Shown: one piece after another, positions 8,836-16,758 of the stretch
Layout: each line of letters begins with the position of its first letter
How positions within the stretch are numbered: position 1 is the first letter of the stretch
Origin: Stercoripulliclostridium_A sp045535235
Lineage (GTDB): Bacteria > Bacillota > Clostridia > Christensenellales > DTU072
Assembly (NCBI GenBank): GCA_045535235.1
Contig: JAZSLG010000119.1
Span: 1 to 24,108, forward strand
Length of the DNA stretch: 24,108 nucleotides
Direction of reading: 5' to 3'
Made by a program: the position numbers and the translations under genes
Notes under the pieces: model-generated
The model's database searches: none
Seen by the model: only the letters and a program-made list of their open reading frames with translations
What the model was told of the DNA's origin: nothing

Positions 8836-8844
8836 TGCTATAAT
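8836..8844 (+). promoter_or_regulatory. Extended -10 promoter leading into repeat copies B and C
   Basis: TGCTATAAT on the plus strand is an exact extended -10 (TGnTATAAT). The -35 at the right distance is only TTTAGT. The predicted start near 8851 is about six bases before copy B. No open reading frame follows, so the promoter would make a non-coding transcript over copies B and C, ending at the U run of copy C. Confidence 0.55.
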
Positions 8845-8856
8845 AGACAATCTTAA

Positions 8857-8976
8857 AAAACGCGTTAGTTTAGATGAAGAACGAGCAAAAAGAAATCCCT
8901 CCGACGGGAGTTTACTTTGCGTAAATGACCGAGGATGGATTTTGTCTTTTGTGAGGTTATTCGCTAAAATGCGCGG
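8857..8976 (+). repeat. Structured ~125-bp repeat, copy B (3' arm decayed)
   Basis: Copy B opens AAAACGCGTTA (8857-8867) and has TTTAG/CTAAA, GAAGAAC/GTTATTC and a distinct middle helix in which CAAAA/TTTTG, AGA/TCT and AATCC/GGATT pair. That helix has the same position as in copies A and C but a different sequence, so pairing, not sequence, is kept. The core CCGACGGGAG, TTTAC/GTAAA and TGACCGAGG is conserved. The 3' outer arm reads TGCGCGG and lacks the final TTTT, so the outer helix is weakened and the terminator-like tail is missing. Unlike copies A, C and D, it does not abut a stop codon. It lies 31 bases upstream of copy C in the same orientation. Confidence 0.85.
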
Positions 8977-9007
8977 TGGATTGTACTAGGTTTATGTGGC
9001 GCCTCTT

Positions 9008-9132
9008 AAAACGCGTTAGTTTAGATGAAGAACGAGGCAAAACAAAAGAGCCTACCGACGGGACTTTACTACTCGTAAACGACCGAGGGAGGCTCTTGTT
9101 TTGTGAAGTTGTTCGCTAAAATAACGCGTTTT
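9008..9132 (+). repeat. Structured ~125-bp repeat, copy C
   Basis: Copy C has perfect 11-bp ends, AAAACGCGTTA (9008-9018) and TAACGCGTTTT (9122-9132). The internal helices are TTTAG/CTAAA, GAAGAAC/GTTGTTC with a G.G mismatch, and the same middle helix and core as copy A. With the next A, its right end gives the TAA stop codon of the minus-strand UPF0210 gene. The outer helix plus T run could act as a bidirectional terminator between the convergent transcription of the mutase unit and of copies B and C. Confidence 0.87.
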
Positions 9133-10483
9133 AGTTTTTGTTGGAGTGCAATGGCGCCGATATCCTCCCCCCGCGGGAAATGAAACGCAAAGGGCTTACA
9201 GTGGGAATTGCCATAATGGGCGCTCTGCCAAGAAGTCCGCCAAACTCGACTTCGTCACCGGCTTTTTTACCGTAGGCGGGAATGACGCGAACGGCGGTAG
9301 TCTTGTTATTGATTACGCCTATAGATGCTTCGTCTGCAATCAAGGCGGAAATTACCTCGGCGGTGGTGTCACCGGGGATAGCAATCATATCCAAGCCAAC
9401 GCTACATACGGCGGTCATTGCTTCCAATTTTTGTAAGGTGAGGGAACCGCTTCTAACGGCGTTTATCATTCCTATATCTTCACTAACCGGAATGAATGCG
9501 CCACTAAGTCCACCAACGTGGGAGGAAGCCATTATGCCACCCTTTTTAACCGCATCGTTAAGAAGAGCTAGACAGGCGGTAGTTCCGCAACCACCAACTT
9601 GCTCAAGTCCGATTTCTTCTAAAATGTGTGCAACAGAGTCGCCCACAACGGGCGTGGGAGCAAGACTAAGGTCGACTATACCAAAGTTTGCATTTAGCAT
9701 TTCACTTGCCTTTTGGGCAACCAATTGTCCAACACGAGTTACCTTAAATGCGGTTTTCTTTATGGTTTCACAAACGGTATCAAGGTCTGCATCACCAATT
9801 TTCTCCAGAGCAGTTTTTACAACACCCGGTCCGCTAACGCCAACGTTTATTACCTTGTCGGCTTCGCCTACACCGTGGAATGCACCCGCCATAAAGGGAT
9901 TGTCCTCAACTGCGTTTGCAAAGGCAACGAACTTGGCGCAAGCAATGCTTTCTCTATCGCGAGTAAGGTATGCCATTTCCTTAATAAGCTTTCCAACCTT
10001 GCCAACGACGTCCATATTTATACCGGCTCGAGTGGATGCAACGTTAACCGAGGAACATACTTTATCGGTAGTGGAAAGGGCTTCGGGAATGGTATCCAAG
10101 AAGGCGTTTTCTTCTTTGGTAGCACCCTTTTGTACGAGTGCCGAATATCCGCCTATAAAGTCTATTCCAATTTCCTTTGCGGCTTTATCAAGGGCGCGTG
10201 CAATTTCCAAATAACCGCCACTAGACGCTCCTACTAGGGAAACGGGAGTTACGGATACGCGCTTGTTTACTATCGGTATGCCGTAGGTCGCTCCAATTTT
10301 ATTGCCGGTTGCGACCAAGTCACTGGCGTTTCTTACTATCTTTTCATATACCCTGCGCGCCGTTTCTTCCTTACCGGGGCTAACGCAGTCAAGCAAATTC
10401 AAACCCATGGTGATAGTACGAACGTCAAGGTGATATTCGCCTATCATTTTTACGGTTTCGATAATTTCTCTTTGATTTATCAT
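9131..10483 (-). CDS. UPF0210 (PFL/DUF711 family) protein
   Basis: This 450-residue protein is recognisable as the UPF0210/DUF711 family, widespread in Firmicutes and archaea and almost always next to an ACT-domain partner, as here. Its biochemical role is not established; structures show distant likeness to the glycyl-radical enzyme fold but without a radical glycine system. The sequence is rich in short glycine and alanine motifs, for example GGCGTTACLALL and the C-terminal SRGGRI that ends the family. The start at 10483 gives the family-like MINQREIIET opening. No clear Shine-Dalgarno site is present, and an in-frame TTG four codons upstream is possible. The ACT gene's stop is 15 bases upstream, so coupling may substitute for a ribosome binding site. 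Its stop codon is formed by repeat copy C. Confidence 0.85.
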   Translation of the reverse strand: MINQREIIETVKMIGEYHLDVRTITMGLNLLDCVSPGKEETARRVYEKIVRNASDLVATGNKIGATYGIPIVNKRVSVTPVSLVGASSGGYLEIARALDKAAKEIGIDFIGGYSALVQKGATKEENAFLDTIPEALSTTDKVCSSVNVASTRAGINMDVVGKVGKLIKEMAYLTRDRESIACAKFVAFANAVEDNPFMAGAFHGVGEADKVINVGVSGPGVVKTALEKIGDADLDTVCETIKKTAFKVTRVGQLVAQKASEMLNANFGIVDLSLAPTPVVGDSVAHILEEIGLEQVGGCGTTACLALLNDAVKKGGIMASSHVGGLSGAFIPVSEDIGMINAVRSGSLTLQKLEAMTAVCSVGLDMIAIPGDTTAEVISALIADEASIGVINNKTTAVRVIPAYGKKAGDEVEFGGLLGRAPIMAIPTVSPLRFISRGGRISAPLHSNKN

Positions 10484-10498
10484 AAGCGTACCCAAAAA

Positions 10499-10768
10499 TT
10501 AAATGCTATGCATAGCGTTAAAAATGTCTTCATGACGAATGGCTATTTCTACACCCAATTCTTCACCGCACTTTTTGAGGCAAGCACCAATTTCCTCAAT
10601 GGTCATGCTACTTTCCTCCGTTCCAACCGCCATTATCATGGTAAACGTACCTTGCAATATGGTTTGGTTGATATCCTCGATGTTAACTTTACAATCGGCT
10701 AGAGCAGTCGCAACTTTTGCTATAATGCCCACTCTGTCTTTACCCATAACGGTTATGTATGCTTTCAT
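10499..10768 (-). CDS. ACT domain-containing protein (UPF0237 type)
   Basis: This 89-residue protein is a single ACT domain: the opening beta strand AYITVMGKDRVGII, then the helix with ALADCKVNIEDINQT, match the ligand-binding ACT fold of the GcvR-like UPF0237 group. Such proteins usually dimerise and bind an amino acid. It is co-encoded with the UPF0210 gene downstream, a pairing seen very widely, so it probably senses a ligand for or forms a complex with that protein; this is inference. AGGAGA lies just before the ATG and right after the stop of the mutase gene. Its last codons contain a perfect 12-base palindrome (GCTATGCATAGC, 10504-10515), which I regard as incidental. Confidence 0.88.
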   Translation of the reverse strand: MKAYITVMGKDRVGIIAKVATALADCKVNIEDINQTILQGTFTMIMAVGTEESSMTIEEIGACLKKCGEELGVEIAIRHEDIFNAMHSI

Positions 10769-10780
10769 TTTTATCTCCTA

Positions 10781-12523
10781 TTAATTCTCAAGTAACTTTT
10801 TAGTTGCACTCATTAGGTTTGCACTCTTGGCCGTAGCTTCATCGCGACCGGAGGCGAATATTAAAACGTAAATCTTCAATTTAGGCTCGGTTCCCGAGGG
10901 ACGTATGCAAATGAATTGTCCGTCGGCCAGCTCCAAATAAACTACGTCGGACTTGGGTAAAGTTATCGCTTCTTCCTTGCCGGAAGGATAGACTTTTACT
11001 CCCTTTAGATAATCGGCAACCGAGTAGACCTCCTCTCCGCCTATTGAAGTAATCTTCTTTTCACGAAGAGCATCCATTACCTTTTTCATATCACTCATGC
11101 CGGACAAACCCTTATAAGTTATGGAGGTATTTGCCTCGCTATAATAACCGAACTCCGCAAAGATTTCTTGCAATCTTTGATATACGCCACTACCCTTTGA
11201 CTCAAGATACATTAACATTTCGGCAAAGAACAAAGATGCGATAACGGCGTCCTTGTCACGAGCGTGAGTTCCAATTAGCGAGCCGTAACTTTCCTCAAAG
11301 CCAAATAGATAGGTGTATTCTCCACTATCTTCCCACTCTTTAATTTTTTCGCCAATAAACTTAAAACCGGTCAATACGTTAAATACGGTTGCGCCACGCT
11401 TGGTAGCAAGTCTATCTGCAAGTGTCGAAGTTACTATCGTCTTAACAACCGCGCCGTTACTAGGCAAGGTACCGTCTTCAATTTTTTTGGAAAGTATGTA
11501 GTCAAGGAGTAGTACTCCAATTTGGTTCCCGGTTAAAAGTACGAACTCTCCCCTGTCGTCACGGACGGCTACACCCAGTCTGTCAGAGTCGGGGTCGGTA
11601 CCCAAAACAACGTCGGCGCCAATCTTGTTTCCAAGTGCTACACCCATACTTAGGGTATCTGCATTTTCGGGATTGGGAACCTTAACAGTGGAAAACTCGG
11701 TGTCGGGATTAGCTTGCTCCGCAACAACGGTTGCGTTAATACCAAGCCTATTAAACATGGTGGTAACGGGATAGTAGCCTGCCCCGTGTATGGGAGTATA
11801 AACAAGTTTTATATCCTTACCGCGCTCTTTGACGATTTCGGGACAGAGAGATAATTTTTGGAGTGCGGTAAAATATCCCTCGTCCACACTCTTTCCAACG
11901 GTGGTTACGTAGTCGCTAATGCGAACGCCCTCTTCTCCCTTGGGGAAGTTTGACATTTTTAGAGGTGTAAATTTAACTCTAAACGGGTCGGTTACTTCCT
12001 CTATAAATTTAACCACTTTCTTGGTTGACTCGGGACTCATTTGAGCGCCGTCGGGACCGTACACTTTGTATCCGTTGTACTCTTTGGGATTGTGGGAAGC
12101 GGTAATCATAACGCCAACCTCGGCACCAAGAGCTCTTACGGAATAGGAACACATGGGAACGGGTCTAACATCCTCAAAAAGATAACCCTTAATTTTGTAG
12201 TACGTTAAAACCTCGGCAACGTTAAGGGCGAACTCCCTAGAAAATCTTCTCGTATCATAGGCGATAACTACACCACGCTCCATGGCTTCTTTGCCAAGAG
12301 AAATAAGGTACTTTGCAACGCCCTCGGTAGCACGCTTTACGGTGTAGGCGTTCATGCGATAGGTACCAAGCCCTACCTCGCCACGCATGCCGGCAGTACC
12401 AAAAGCAAGGTCAAGCGAAAAACGTTCCTTTATTTCGTTATCGTTTTCTCTTATTGCTTCCAACTCCGCCTTTTCGCTAGCGCTAACGTTATTATACCAA
12501 TGCTCAAAAGTTTTTTTATACAT
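10781..12523 (-). CDS. Phosphosugar mutase (phosphoglucomutase/phosphomannomutase)
   Basis: This 580-residue cytosolic enzyme belongs to the alpha-D-phosphohexomutase superfamily and probably interconverts glucose-1-phosphate and glucose-6-phosphate. All four signatures are present: the phosphoserine loop TASHNP (141-146, Ser143), the Mg-binding DPDSD (310-314), the sugar-binding GFEESYG (408-414) and the phosphate-binding RPSGTEPK (541-548). Length and order match the Firmicute PgcA type. An AGGAGT site lies near the ATG, and a good promoter lies at 12551-12580. It leads a three-gene unit with the ACT and UPF0210 genes. Glucose versus mannose preference cannot be told from these motifs. Confidence 0.92.
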   Translation of the reverse strand: MYKKTFEHWYNNVSASEKAELEAIRENDNEIKERFSLDLAFGTAGMRGEVGLGTYRMNAYTVKRATEGVAKYLISLGKEAMERGVVIAYDTRRFSREFALNVAEVLTYYKIKGYLFEDVRPVPMCSYSVRALGAEVGVMITASHNPKEYNGYKVYGPDGAQMSPESTKKVVKFIEEVTDPFRVKFTPLKMSNFPKGEEGVRISDYVTTVGKSVDEGYFTALQKLSLCPEIVKERGKDIKLVYTPIHGAGYYPVTTMFNRLGINATVVAEQANPDTEFSTVKVPNPENADTLSMGVALGNKIGADVVLGTDPDSDRLGVAVRDDRGEFVLLTGNQIGVLLLDYILSKKIEDGTLPSNGAVVKTIVTSTLADRLATKRGATVFNVLTGFKFIGEKIKEWEDSGEYTYLFGFEESYGSLIGTHARDKDAVIASLFFAEMLMYLESKGSGVYQRLQEIFAEFGYYSEANTSITYKGLSGMSDMKKVMDALREKKITSIGGEEVYSVADYLKGVKVYPSGKEEAITLPKSDVVYLELADGQFICIRPSGTEPKLKIYVLIFASGRDEATAKSANLMSATKKLLEN

Positions 12524-12550
12524 TACGTTACTCCTAATGCGATTTGTAAT

Positions 12551-12580
12551 AGTATATCACACTCGCGCGCGCATTATCAA
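12551..12580 (-). promoter_or_regulatory. Sigma-A promoter of the phosphosugar mutase unit
   Basis: The minus strand reads -35 TTGATA (12580-12575), an 18-base spacer and -10 TATACT (12556-12551). The spacer starts ATGCGCGCGCG, an 11-base alternating run like those in the inositol and guaA promoters. Confidence 0.7.
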
Positions 12581-12620
12581 TAATAATTTGAAAATTGGGA
12601 TAATACCAAGCAGTAAAAAT

Positions 12621-13448
12621 TTATTTATCTTCCGCCTTTACCAGCCTTACGCCGTTTTCCGCCTTGTAGACGTCCCGCCTAACGAGGGTGTTACTTACCA
12701 AGTTCCCTTGGTAGTACACTTCCTTGTAACACTCGGACACCAGTCCGTCTTTCGCCCTTTTTATGGTCTTGTATTCCTCTCCTTCCGCTAACTCTCCACC
12801 AAGGTCGGGAAGCTCCTCGTAGGAAGCGCTAAGCACCTTGGTAACGCACGAACGATACTTTACTTCCTCGCCGTCTGTTATGGTTCTAAAACCGTAAATT
12901 TGGAAGGTGAGAGTGTTCCCATTGGTGCTTCCTTTTATAGTAATTGGAAATGGAGTGTCGTTAAAAAAGCGGAAATCGGTAGCCGAGGATACCATAGCGT
13001 CCATGGAAGGGGGAACGTAGCCTACCGGCAAAGAGTGCGGTGAAACCCTTTCTATTCTTAACCCCGCCCTTAGGACTGCGTTGTACAACGTCGTGCTTAC
13101 TTGGCATACGCCACCACCCACGCCTATAATATATTTACCCCTTTCGATAATGGGAGATTCCTTGTATCCGTTCTCCTTGGTTCGCTCGCCGGTTACTGCG
13201 TTAAAGCTAAAAATTTCGCCTGCTTTAACAATGGAGCCGTCCACTAATGAGGTAGCCTTTTTTACGTTGTACCTTCTGCCCTCGGAGGAAAATCCAAAGT
13301 CGGTAGAGTACGTTGCAAGCAGTTCCCCCAAAAAATATTCTTCTTTTGCGCTTGCGTAAAAATCACCCTTTCCCTGCGCCAACCCCACGCAACAAGCAAG
13401 GCATGAAAAAACCGCTATTAAAGCAATAACTCTCAAACGATTATGCAT
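12621..13448 (-). CDS. VanW family protein, exported
   Basis: This 275-residue protein has the VanW domain signature GGGVCQVSTTLYNA (111-124), preceded by the AGEIFSFN segment (76-83). Residues 1-25 are a signal peptide, with hydrophobic VIALIAVFSCLACCVGLAQ; cleavage near Ala24-Gln25 is likely. The C-terminal part, roughly 185-270, resembles a G5-like or related cell-surface domain. VanW-type proteins are envelope-associated and common in Clostridia; most have no known role, and the family name does not imply vancomycin resistance here. No Shine-Dalgarno site is visible. TATAAT at 13469-13464 would give a leader of only about nine bases, though a -35 is poor, so expression from the tilS operon is equally likely. 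It lies 27 bases after the CCA-enzyme gene. Confidence 0.85.
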   Translation of the reverse strand: MHNRLRVIALIAVFSCLACCVGLAQGKGDFYASAKEEYFLGELLATYSTDFGFSSEGRRYNVKKATSLVDGSIVKAGEIFSFNAVTGERTKENGYKESPIIERGKYIIGVGGGVCQVSTTLYNAVLRAGLRIERVSPHSLPVGYVPPSMDAMVSSATDFRFFNDTPFPITIKGSTNGNTLTFQIYGFRTITDGEEVKYRSCVTKVLSASYEELPDLGGELAEGEEYKTIKRAKDGLVSECYKEVYYQGNLVSNTLVRRDVYKAENGVRLVKAEDK

Positions 13449-13475
13449 AGCGGTAGTATGTAAATTATATTAAAT

Positions 13476-14804
13476 TTAATGCGCCCTTATAAAAGTAATA
13501 CACTCTTCCCTACTTAGCGCTCGACCCAAAATGGCGCCACGCTCCAACAAGGCGTTTAGTACGGTAGCTCTTTCCTCGGGCTTAACTTGGTTTTCTATTA
13601 AGTCGCATCCGTCAACCGGCAACTCTTTAACGGCAAAGGCAACGCCACTTAAAACCATACTATTGTAAACCTCTTCCAACTTTTTAGCGGAAGGGCTTTC
13701 CCCTAAAAGTTTTCCGCTTCCAACGTGGTCCGCCTTTTTAAGTTCAATAAGGTCGTGAATGAGGTCACTGTTTTTTAGGATGAAACGCCTTACCACCTCG
13801 TCGGGGTAAAGACACTCCAAATTAAACATGTGGTTTTCAACAAGCCTTACTGCGCGCTCGGTTTCGCGGTGTGGGTAAAGAAGCCTAGTCATTATCTCCC
13901 TAGTCATACCGGCTCCAATGAGTGCGTGTCCGTGCATCTTGCCGTCTTTTCCAATGCTACGCGGTTTACCCACGTCGTGCAAAAGAGCGACTAACCTTAG
14001 GTGTGGTGGCACTAATCTAACCGTTTCCAAAGCGTGGTTGTATACGTCGTAAAGATGATAATCCGAATTTTGTGCCACTCCAACTCCTTCCAAAAATTCC
14101 GGCACGACGTACTCCATCAACCCAAGTTCAACCAACAGCCTTATTCCCTTAATATGGGCATCCTTAATGCCGTTTACAGTATCCGCAACTAGTATTTTAT
14201 TAAACTCTTCACGAATCCTTTCCGTCGCTATTTCACGAAGGGTATAGGCTCGTTCTTTTACTGCAATAAGAACTTCTTCATCAATTTTATAGTCAAGGGA
14301 AGCGCTAAATCTTACCAACCTGAGGATACGCAAAGCGTCCTCGTCTATAACCTGCTTGGGTGCGCGAGTGGTGCGGAGAACTCTTTCTTTAACGTCTTTT
14401 TCTCCGCCCAAAGGGTCGACGTAAATGCCCTGCAAAACGTCGTAATATATGGCGTTAACCGTAAAATCACGACGAAGAGCATCTTCTTTAATAGTACAAT
14501 TAAACTCCACTTTTTGAGGAGAATGGTCCCCCTTTCCCGAGTAGCTATCCCTCCTAAAAGCGGTATACTCCATGACCAAAGAGCCCACTTTTATACCAAG
14601 CGTACCCAGCTTTAGAGAGTGGGGCGTTACCTGATACTCGCCGTCGGAAAGGAGTTCCACAACCTTGTCGGCGGTCAACGCCGAAGTCAAATCGTAGTCG
14701 TGGAGTTCACGCCCTTCCAAACTATCTCTAACGGCTCCACCAACCACGTACAACGGGCAGGGAAATCTTTCCGCCAATCTTTTTAGCGCTACGGGAATAA
14801 TCAT
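13476..14804 (-). CDS. cca: CCA tRNA nucleotidyltransferase with HD domain
   Basis: The protein adds or repairs the 3' CCA end of tRNAs. The class II nucleotidyltransferase head has GGAVRD (22-27), the metal-binding DYD (36-38) and RRDFTVNA (111-118). The nucleotide-selecting region includes DEDALR (154-159) and RLVRF (162-166). A C-terminal HD phosphohydrolase domain follows, with LLHDVGK (274-280) and HGHALIG (291-297). The 442-residue length suits an HD-containing enzyme. A poly(A) polymerase specialisation is possible, since the two activities share these motifs. The ATG lies only four bases after the hpt stop, without a strong ribosome binding site, so translation is probably coupled. 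With tilS upstream, the unit joins two tRNA-maturation enzymes. Confidence 0.9.
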   Translation of the reverse strand: MIIPVALKRLAERFPCPLYVVGGAVRDSLEGRELHDYDLTSALTADKVVELLSDGEYQVTPHSLKLGTLGIKVGSLVMEYTAFRRDSYSGKGDHSPQKVEFNCTIKEDALRRDFTVNAIYYDVLQGIYVDPLGGEKDVKERVLRTTRAPKQVIDEDALRILRLVRFSASLDYKIDEEVLIAVKERAYTLREIATERIREEFNKILVADTVNGIKDAHIKGIRLLVELGLMEYVVPEFLEGVGVAQNSDYHLYDVYNHALETVRLVPPHLRLVALLHDVGKPRSIGKDGKMHGHALIGAGMTREIMTRLLYPHRETERAVRLVENHMFNLECLYPDEVVRRFILKNSDLIHDLIELKKADHVGSGKLLGESPSAKKLEEVYNSMVLSGVAFAVKELPVDGCDLIENQVKPEERATVLNALLERGAILGRALSREECITFIRAH

Positions 14805-14808
14805 TATA

Positions 14809-15348
14809 TTATTTAGTGTAAATCTCTTCCTTTAATACACCTATTTCGGGAAGGTTACGATACTTCTCGTCGTAATCCAGCCCGTAACCTACTACGAACT
14901 CGTTGGGAACTACGAAACCAATGTAATCGCCCTCCATTTCCACCTTTCTTCTGGAAGGCTTATCGAGGAGTGAAACGATTTTAAGACTCTTGGGATTGCG
15001 GGTAAGAAGCATACGTTTTAGGTTTTTGAGGGTATTACCGGTATCGATAATATCTTCGATAATTAGCACGTTTTTGCCTTCGATAGGTTGAGAAATATCC
15101 TTGATAATCCTTACTTCACCGCTGGAGGTGGATCCGGAGCCGTAAGAGGAAACTACCATAAAGTCAAATCTTACGTCCAAGTCAACGTTCTTAACAAGCT
15201 CGGAAAAGAATACGACGGCACCACGCAAAATGCCAACCATAAGTACGCTTTCTCCCTCGTAATCGCGGGTGATTTCAGCGCCTATTTCCTTAACACGCTT
15301 TTCGATTTCTTCTTTGCTAATCAAAATTTTTGCTAAATCGTCGTGCAT
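14809..15348 (-). CDS. hpt: Hypoxanthine phosphoribosyltransferase
   Basis: The enzyme salvages hypoxanthine (and usually guanine) to IMP or GMP using PRPP. The 179-residue length is standard. The PRPP-binding loop IIEDIIDTGNT (96-106) is perfect, LRGAVVFFSEL (41-51) forms the pyrophosphate loop, and SYGSGSTSSGEVR (68-80) is the flexible active-site loop. GGAGAG inside the end of tilS serves as its ribosome binding site, and the stop and start overlap as TAATG. The tilS-hpt order is conserved in many Firmicutes. Confidence 0.95.
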   Translation of the reverse strand: MHDDLAKILISKEEIEKRVKEIGAEITRDYEGESVLMVGILRGAVVFFSELVKNVDLDVRFDFMVVSSYGSGSTSSGEVRIIKDISQPIEGKNVLIIEDIIDTGNTLKNLKRMLLTRNPKSLKIVSLLDKPSRRKVEMEGDYIGFVVPNEFVVGYGLDYDEKYRNLPEIGVLKEEIYTK

Positions 15349-16622
15349 TATTTACTCTCTCCTATTTTTATGAGATATTTATTTTTCGTTTGTTCATCTA
15401 TCTTTACTTGCTCGCTTATTTCCACTCCAAGTACTGCATAAACGGTGCTGTCTTTTGCTATAACGAGCAGTTTGTCACGTAGGTAAAGAGGTATCTTCTT
15501 GTCGGTTAGATAATCGCCAAGGCTCTTAGTTCCTCCACCGTAACGCTTGAACTTGTCGCCGTCCTTCCTCGTTCTTACAACCGCGCCCTCGGGTATCTTG
15601 TCAAGGTCGAAAGTAAGTCCCTTTTTGATACTGTCCGTAGGCTCAAAGAAATAGGAAAACTCTTGGAACTCATAGCGTCTATTGGGATTAAATTCACTTT
15701 CGTAATAGGAGCTTTCTACCCTTTTTACAATGCGCAAACTGTCGTACTGCCTATATGCGTCGTAGCCGTAAGGAAGATTAATCCTTGCATTGTTTGGGCT
15801 ATCTTTAAGGCTAATTAGGGACTCCAAATGGTTCTTTTCTATGTCCTTCTCGCAACCCAATGAACGCAAAGTTTCCGCTATCGTCTTTTTCGCAAGTGCT
15901 GGGTGATAGTCCAGTACGCTAAGAGGTAAAGTAGCGCCGTCTTCCTCTAAAAGAGGTTGGTCTATAACGCCCATCATGTAGTCCTCAACTTCCTCGCACG
16001 CCTTGGCGAATTTTACAACGGCATGCTCAAAACCGGGAAATCTTATCTTAACGTGGGGGATTACTTCGTGACGTATATAGTTTCGGGTGTACTCACTATC
16101 AAAATTGGTGGCGTCCTCTTTGTAAGGTATGCGGTGGCTAGCGGCGTATTCGCGGATTTCCACTTTGGTAAAGTTTATCATGGGATGAATATATCCCTCT
16201 CTATCAACTATACCACGCGCGCCCTTTATTCCCGTCCCGCGGAATATTCTCATTAGTACCGTTTCCACTTGGTCGTTAAGGTGATGTGCAAGGGCGATGC
16301 AGTCCACAATACCATCGCTTAGTAACTTGTCAAAAATCTCGTAACGCAAGGTACGTGCAGCAAGCTCCACGCTAATGTTTTTTTCCACAGCGTACTGGGG
16401 GCTATTCACGTTGTAGGCAAGGCACTCTATTTCGTGACGTTTACAGTAATTGCGAACAAACTTACTATCCCTCTTGGAGACCGCACCTCTAATGCCGTGT
16501 TCTATGTTGACTACTATAATATCGGCGCCCGTCTCTCTAAGTAGGTTTAGCATTACCATACTATCTACTCCGCCCGATACGGCAACGCCTATTTTAATTC
16601 CTTTTTCAACGATAATTTCCAT
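15348..16622 (-). CDS. tilS: tRNA(Ile)-lysidine synthase
   Basis: TilS attaches lysine to C34 of the AUA-decoding tRNA-Ile using ATP. Residues 16-21 (SGGVDS) form the PP-loop, and HHLNDQVETVLMRIFRGTG lies in the N-type ATP pyrophosphatase domain. The C-terminal region, with TRKDGDKFKRYGGGTKSLGDYL-type tRNA-binding sequence, is intact; total length is 424 residues. I start the protein at 16622 (MEIIVEKGIK), which places the PP-loop as in the family. An ATG farther upstream would lie in the -35 region. There is no Shine-Dalgarno site, and the -10 hexamer ends six bases before this ATG, so the mRNA appears to be leaderless. Confidence 0.92.
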   Translation of the reverse strand: MEIIVEKGIKIGVAVSGGVDSMVMLNLLRETGADIIVVNIEHGIRGAVSKRDSKFVRNYCKRHEIECLAYNVNSPQYAVEKNISVELAARTLRYEIFDKLLSDGIVDCIALAHHLNDQVETVLMRIFRGTGIKGARGIVDREGYIHPMINFTKVEIREYAASHRIPYKEDATNFDSEYTRNYIRHEVIPHVKIRFPGFEHAVVKFAKACEEVEDYMMGVIDQPLLEEDGATLPLSVLDYHPALAKKTIAETLRSLGCEKDIEKNHLESLISLKDSPNNARINLPYGYDAYRQYDSLRIVKRVESSYYESEFNPNRRYEFQEFSYFFEPTDSIKKGLTFDLDKIPEGAVVRTRKDGDKFKRYGGGTKSLGDYLTDKKIPLYLRDKLLVIAKDSTVYAVLGVEISEQVKIDEQTKNKYLIKIGESK

Positions 16623-16628
16623 AGCAAC

Positions 16629-16657
16629 ATTATATAAGATTTTTGCACGATTGTAAA
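16629..16657 (-). promoter_or_regulatory. Sigma-A promoter of the tilS operon
   Basis: The minus strand has -35 TTTACA (16657-16652), a 17-base spacer and -10 TATAAT (16634-16629). The expected start falls on the A of the tilS ATG at 16622. It diverges from the dehydrogenase promoter at 16701-16729. Confidence 0.75.
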
Positions 16658-16700
16658 GGCGTATCACGATAAATTGAGGGTGGTAATTTATTATCTCCTA

Positions 16701-16729
16701 TTGAATATGGCTTTTCAAAGTGATATAAT
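16701..16729 (+). promoter_or_regulatory. Sigma-A promoter of the second dehydrogenase gene
   Basis: TTGAAT (16701-16706), a 17-base spacer and TATAAT (16724-16729) give a start near 16736 and a leader of about 23 bases containing AGGAG. Confidence 0.75.
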
Positions 16730-16758
16730 ACCCCTAGATTTAACTTAGGAGAAAACGT

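Larger units (their letters stand above)
8685..9130. other. Gene-free interval between the inositol and mutase units
   Basis: This 446-base stretch has no convincing coding region on either strand. On the minus strand it holds the leader hairpin and promoter of the inositol operon (8707-8758). On the plus strand it holds an extended -10 promoter (8836-8844) and two tandem structured repeats, copies B (8857-8976) and C (9008-9132). Bases 8759-8835 and the 31-base spacer 8977-9007 show nothing I recognise. Confidence 0.8.

Noticed and set aside
8857..9132. A direct-repeat array (CRISPR-like) from copies B and C
   Set aside because: Only two units, each ~125 bases and internally folded, with one 31-base spacer; no cas genes nearby.
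9282..10214. A long open frame on the plus strand opposite the UPF0210 gene
   Set aside because: It has no ribosome binding site, low-complexity composition and no recognisable domain; it is the shadow of the conserved minus-strand gene.
12592..12612. Terminator after the VanW-family gene
   Set aside because: Only a 4-bp TTGG/CCAA stem before TTTT is found; too weak to call.
12621..13448. Glycopeptide resistance from the VanW-family gene
   Set aside because: VanW-domain proteins are common housekeeping envelope proteins in Clostridia; no vanHAX-type genes are present.
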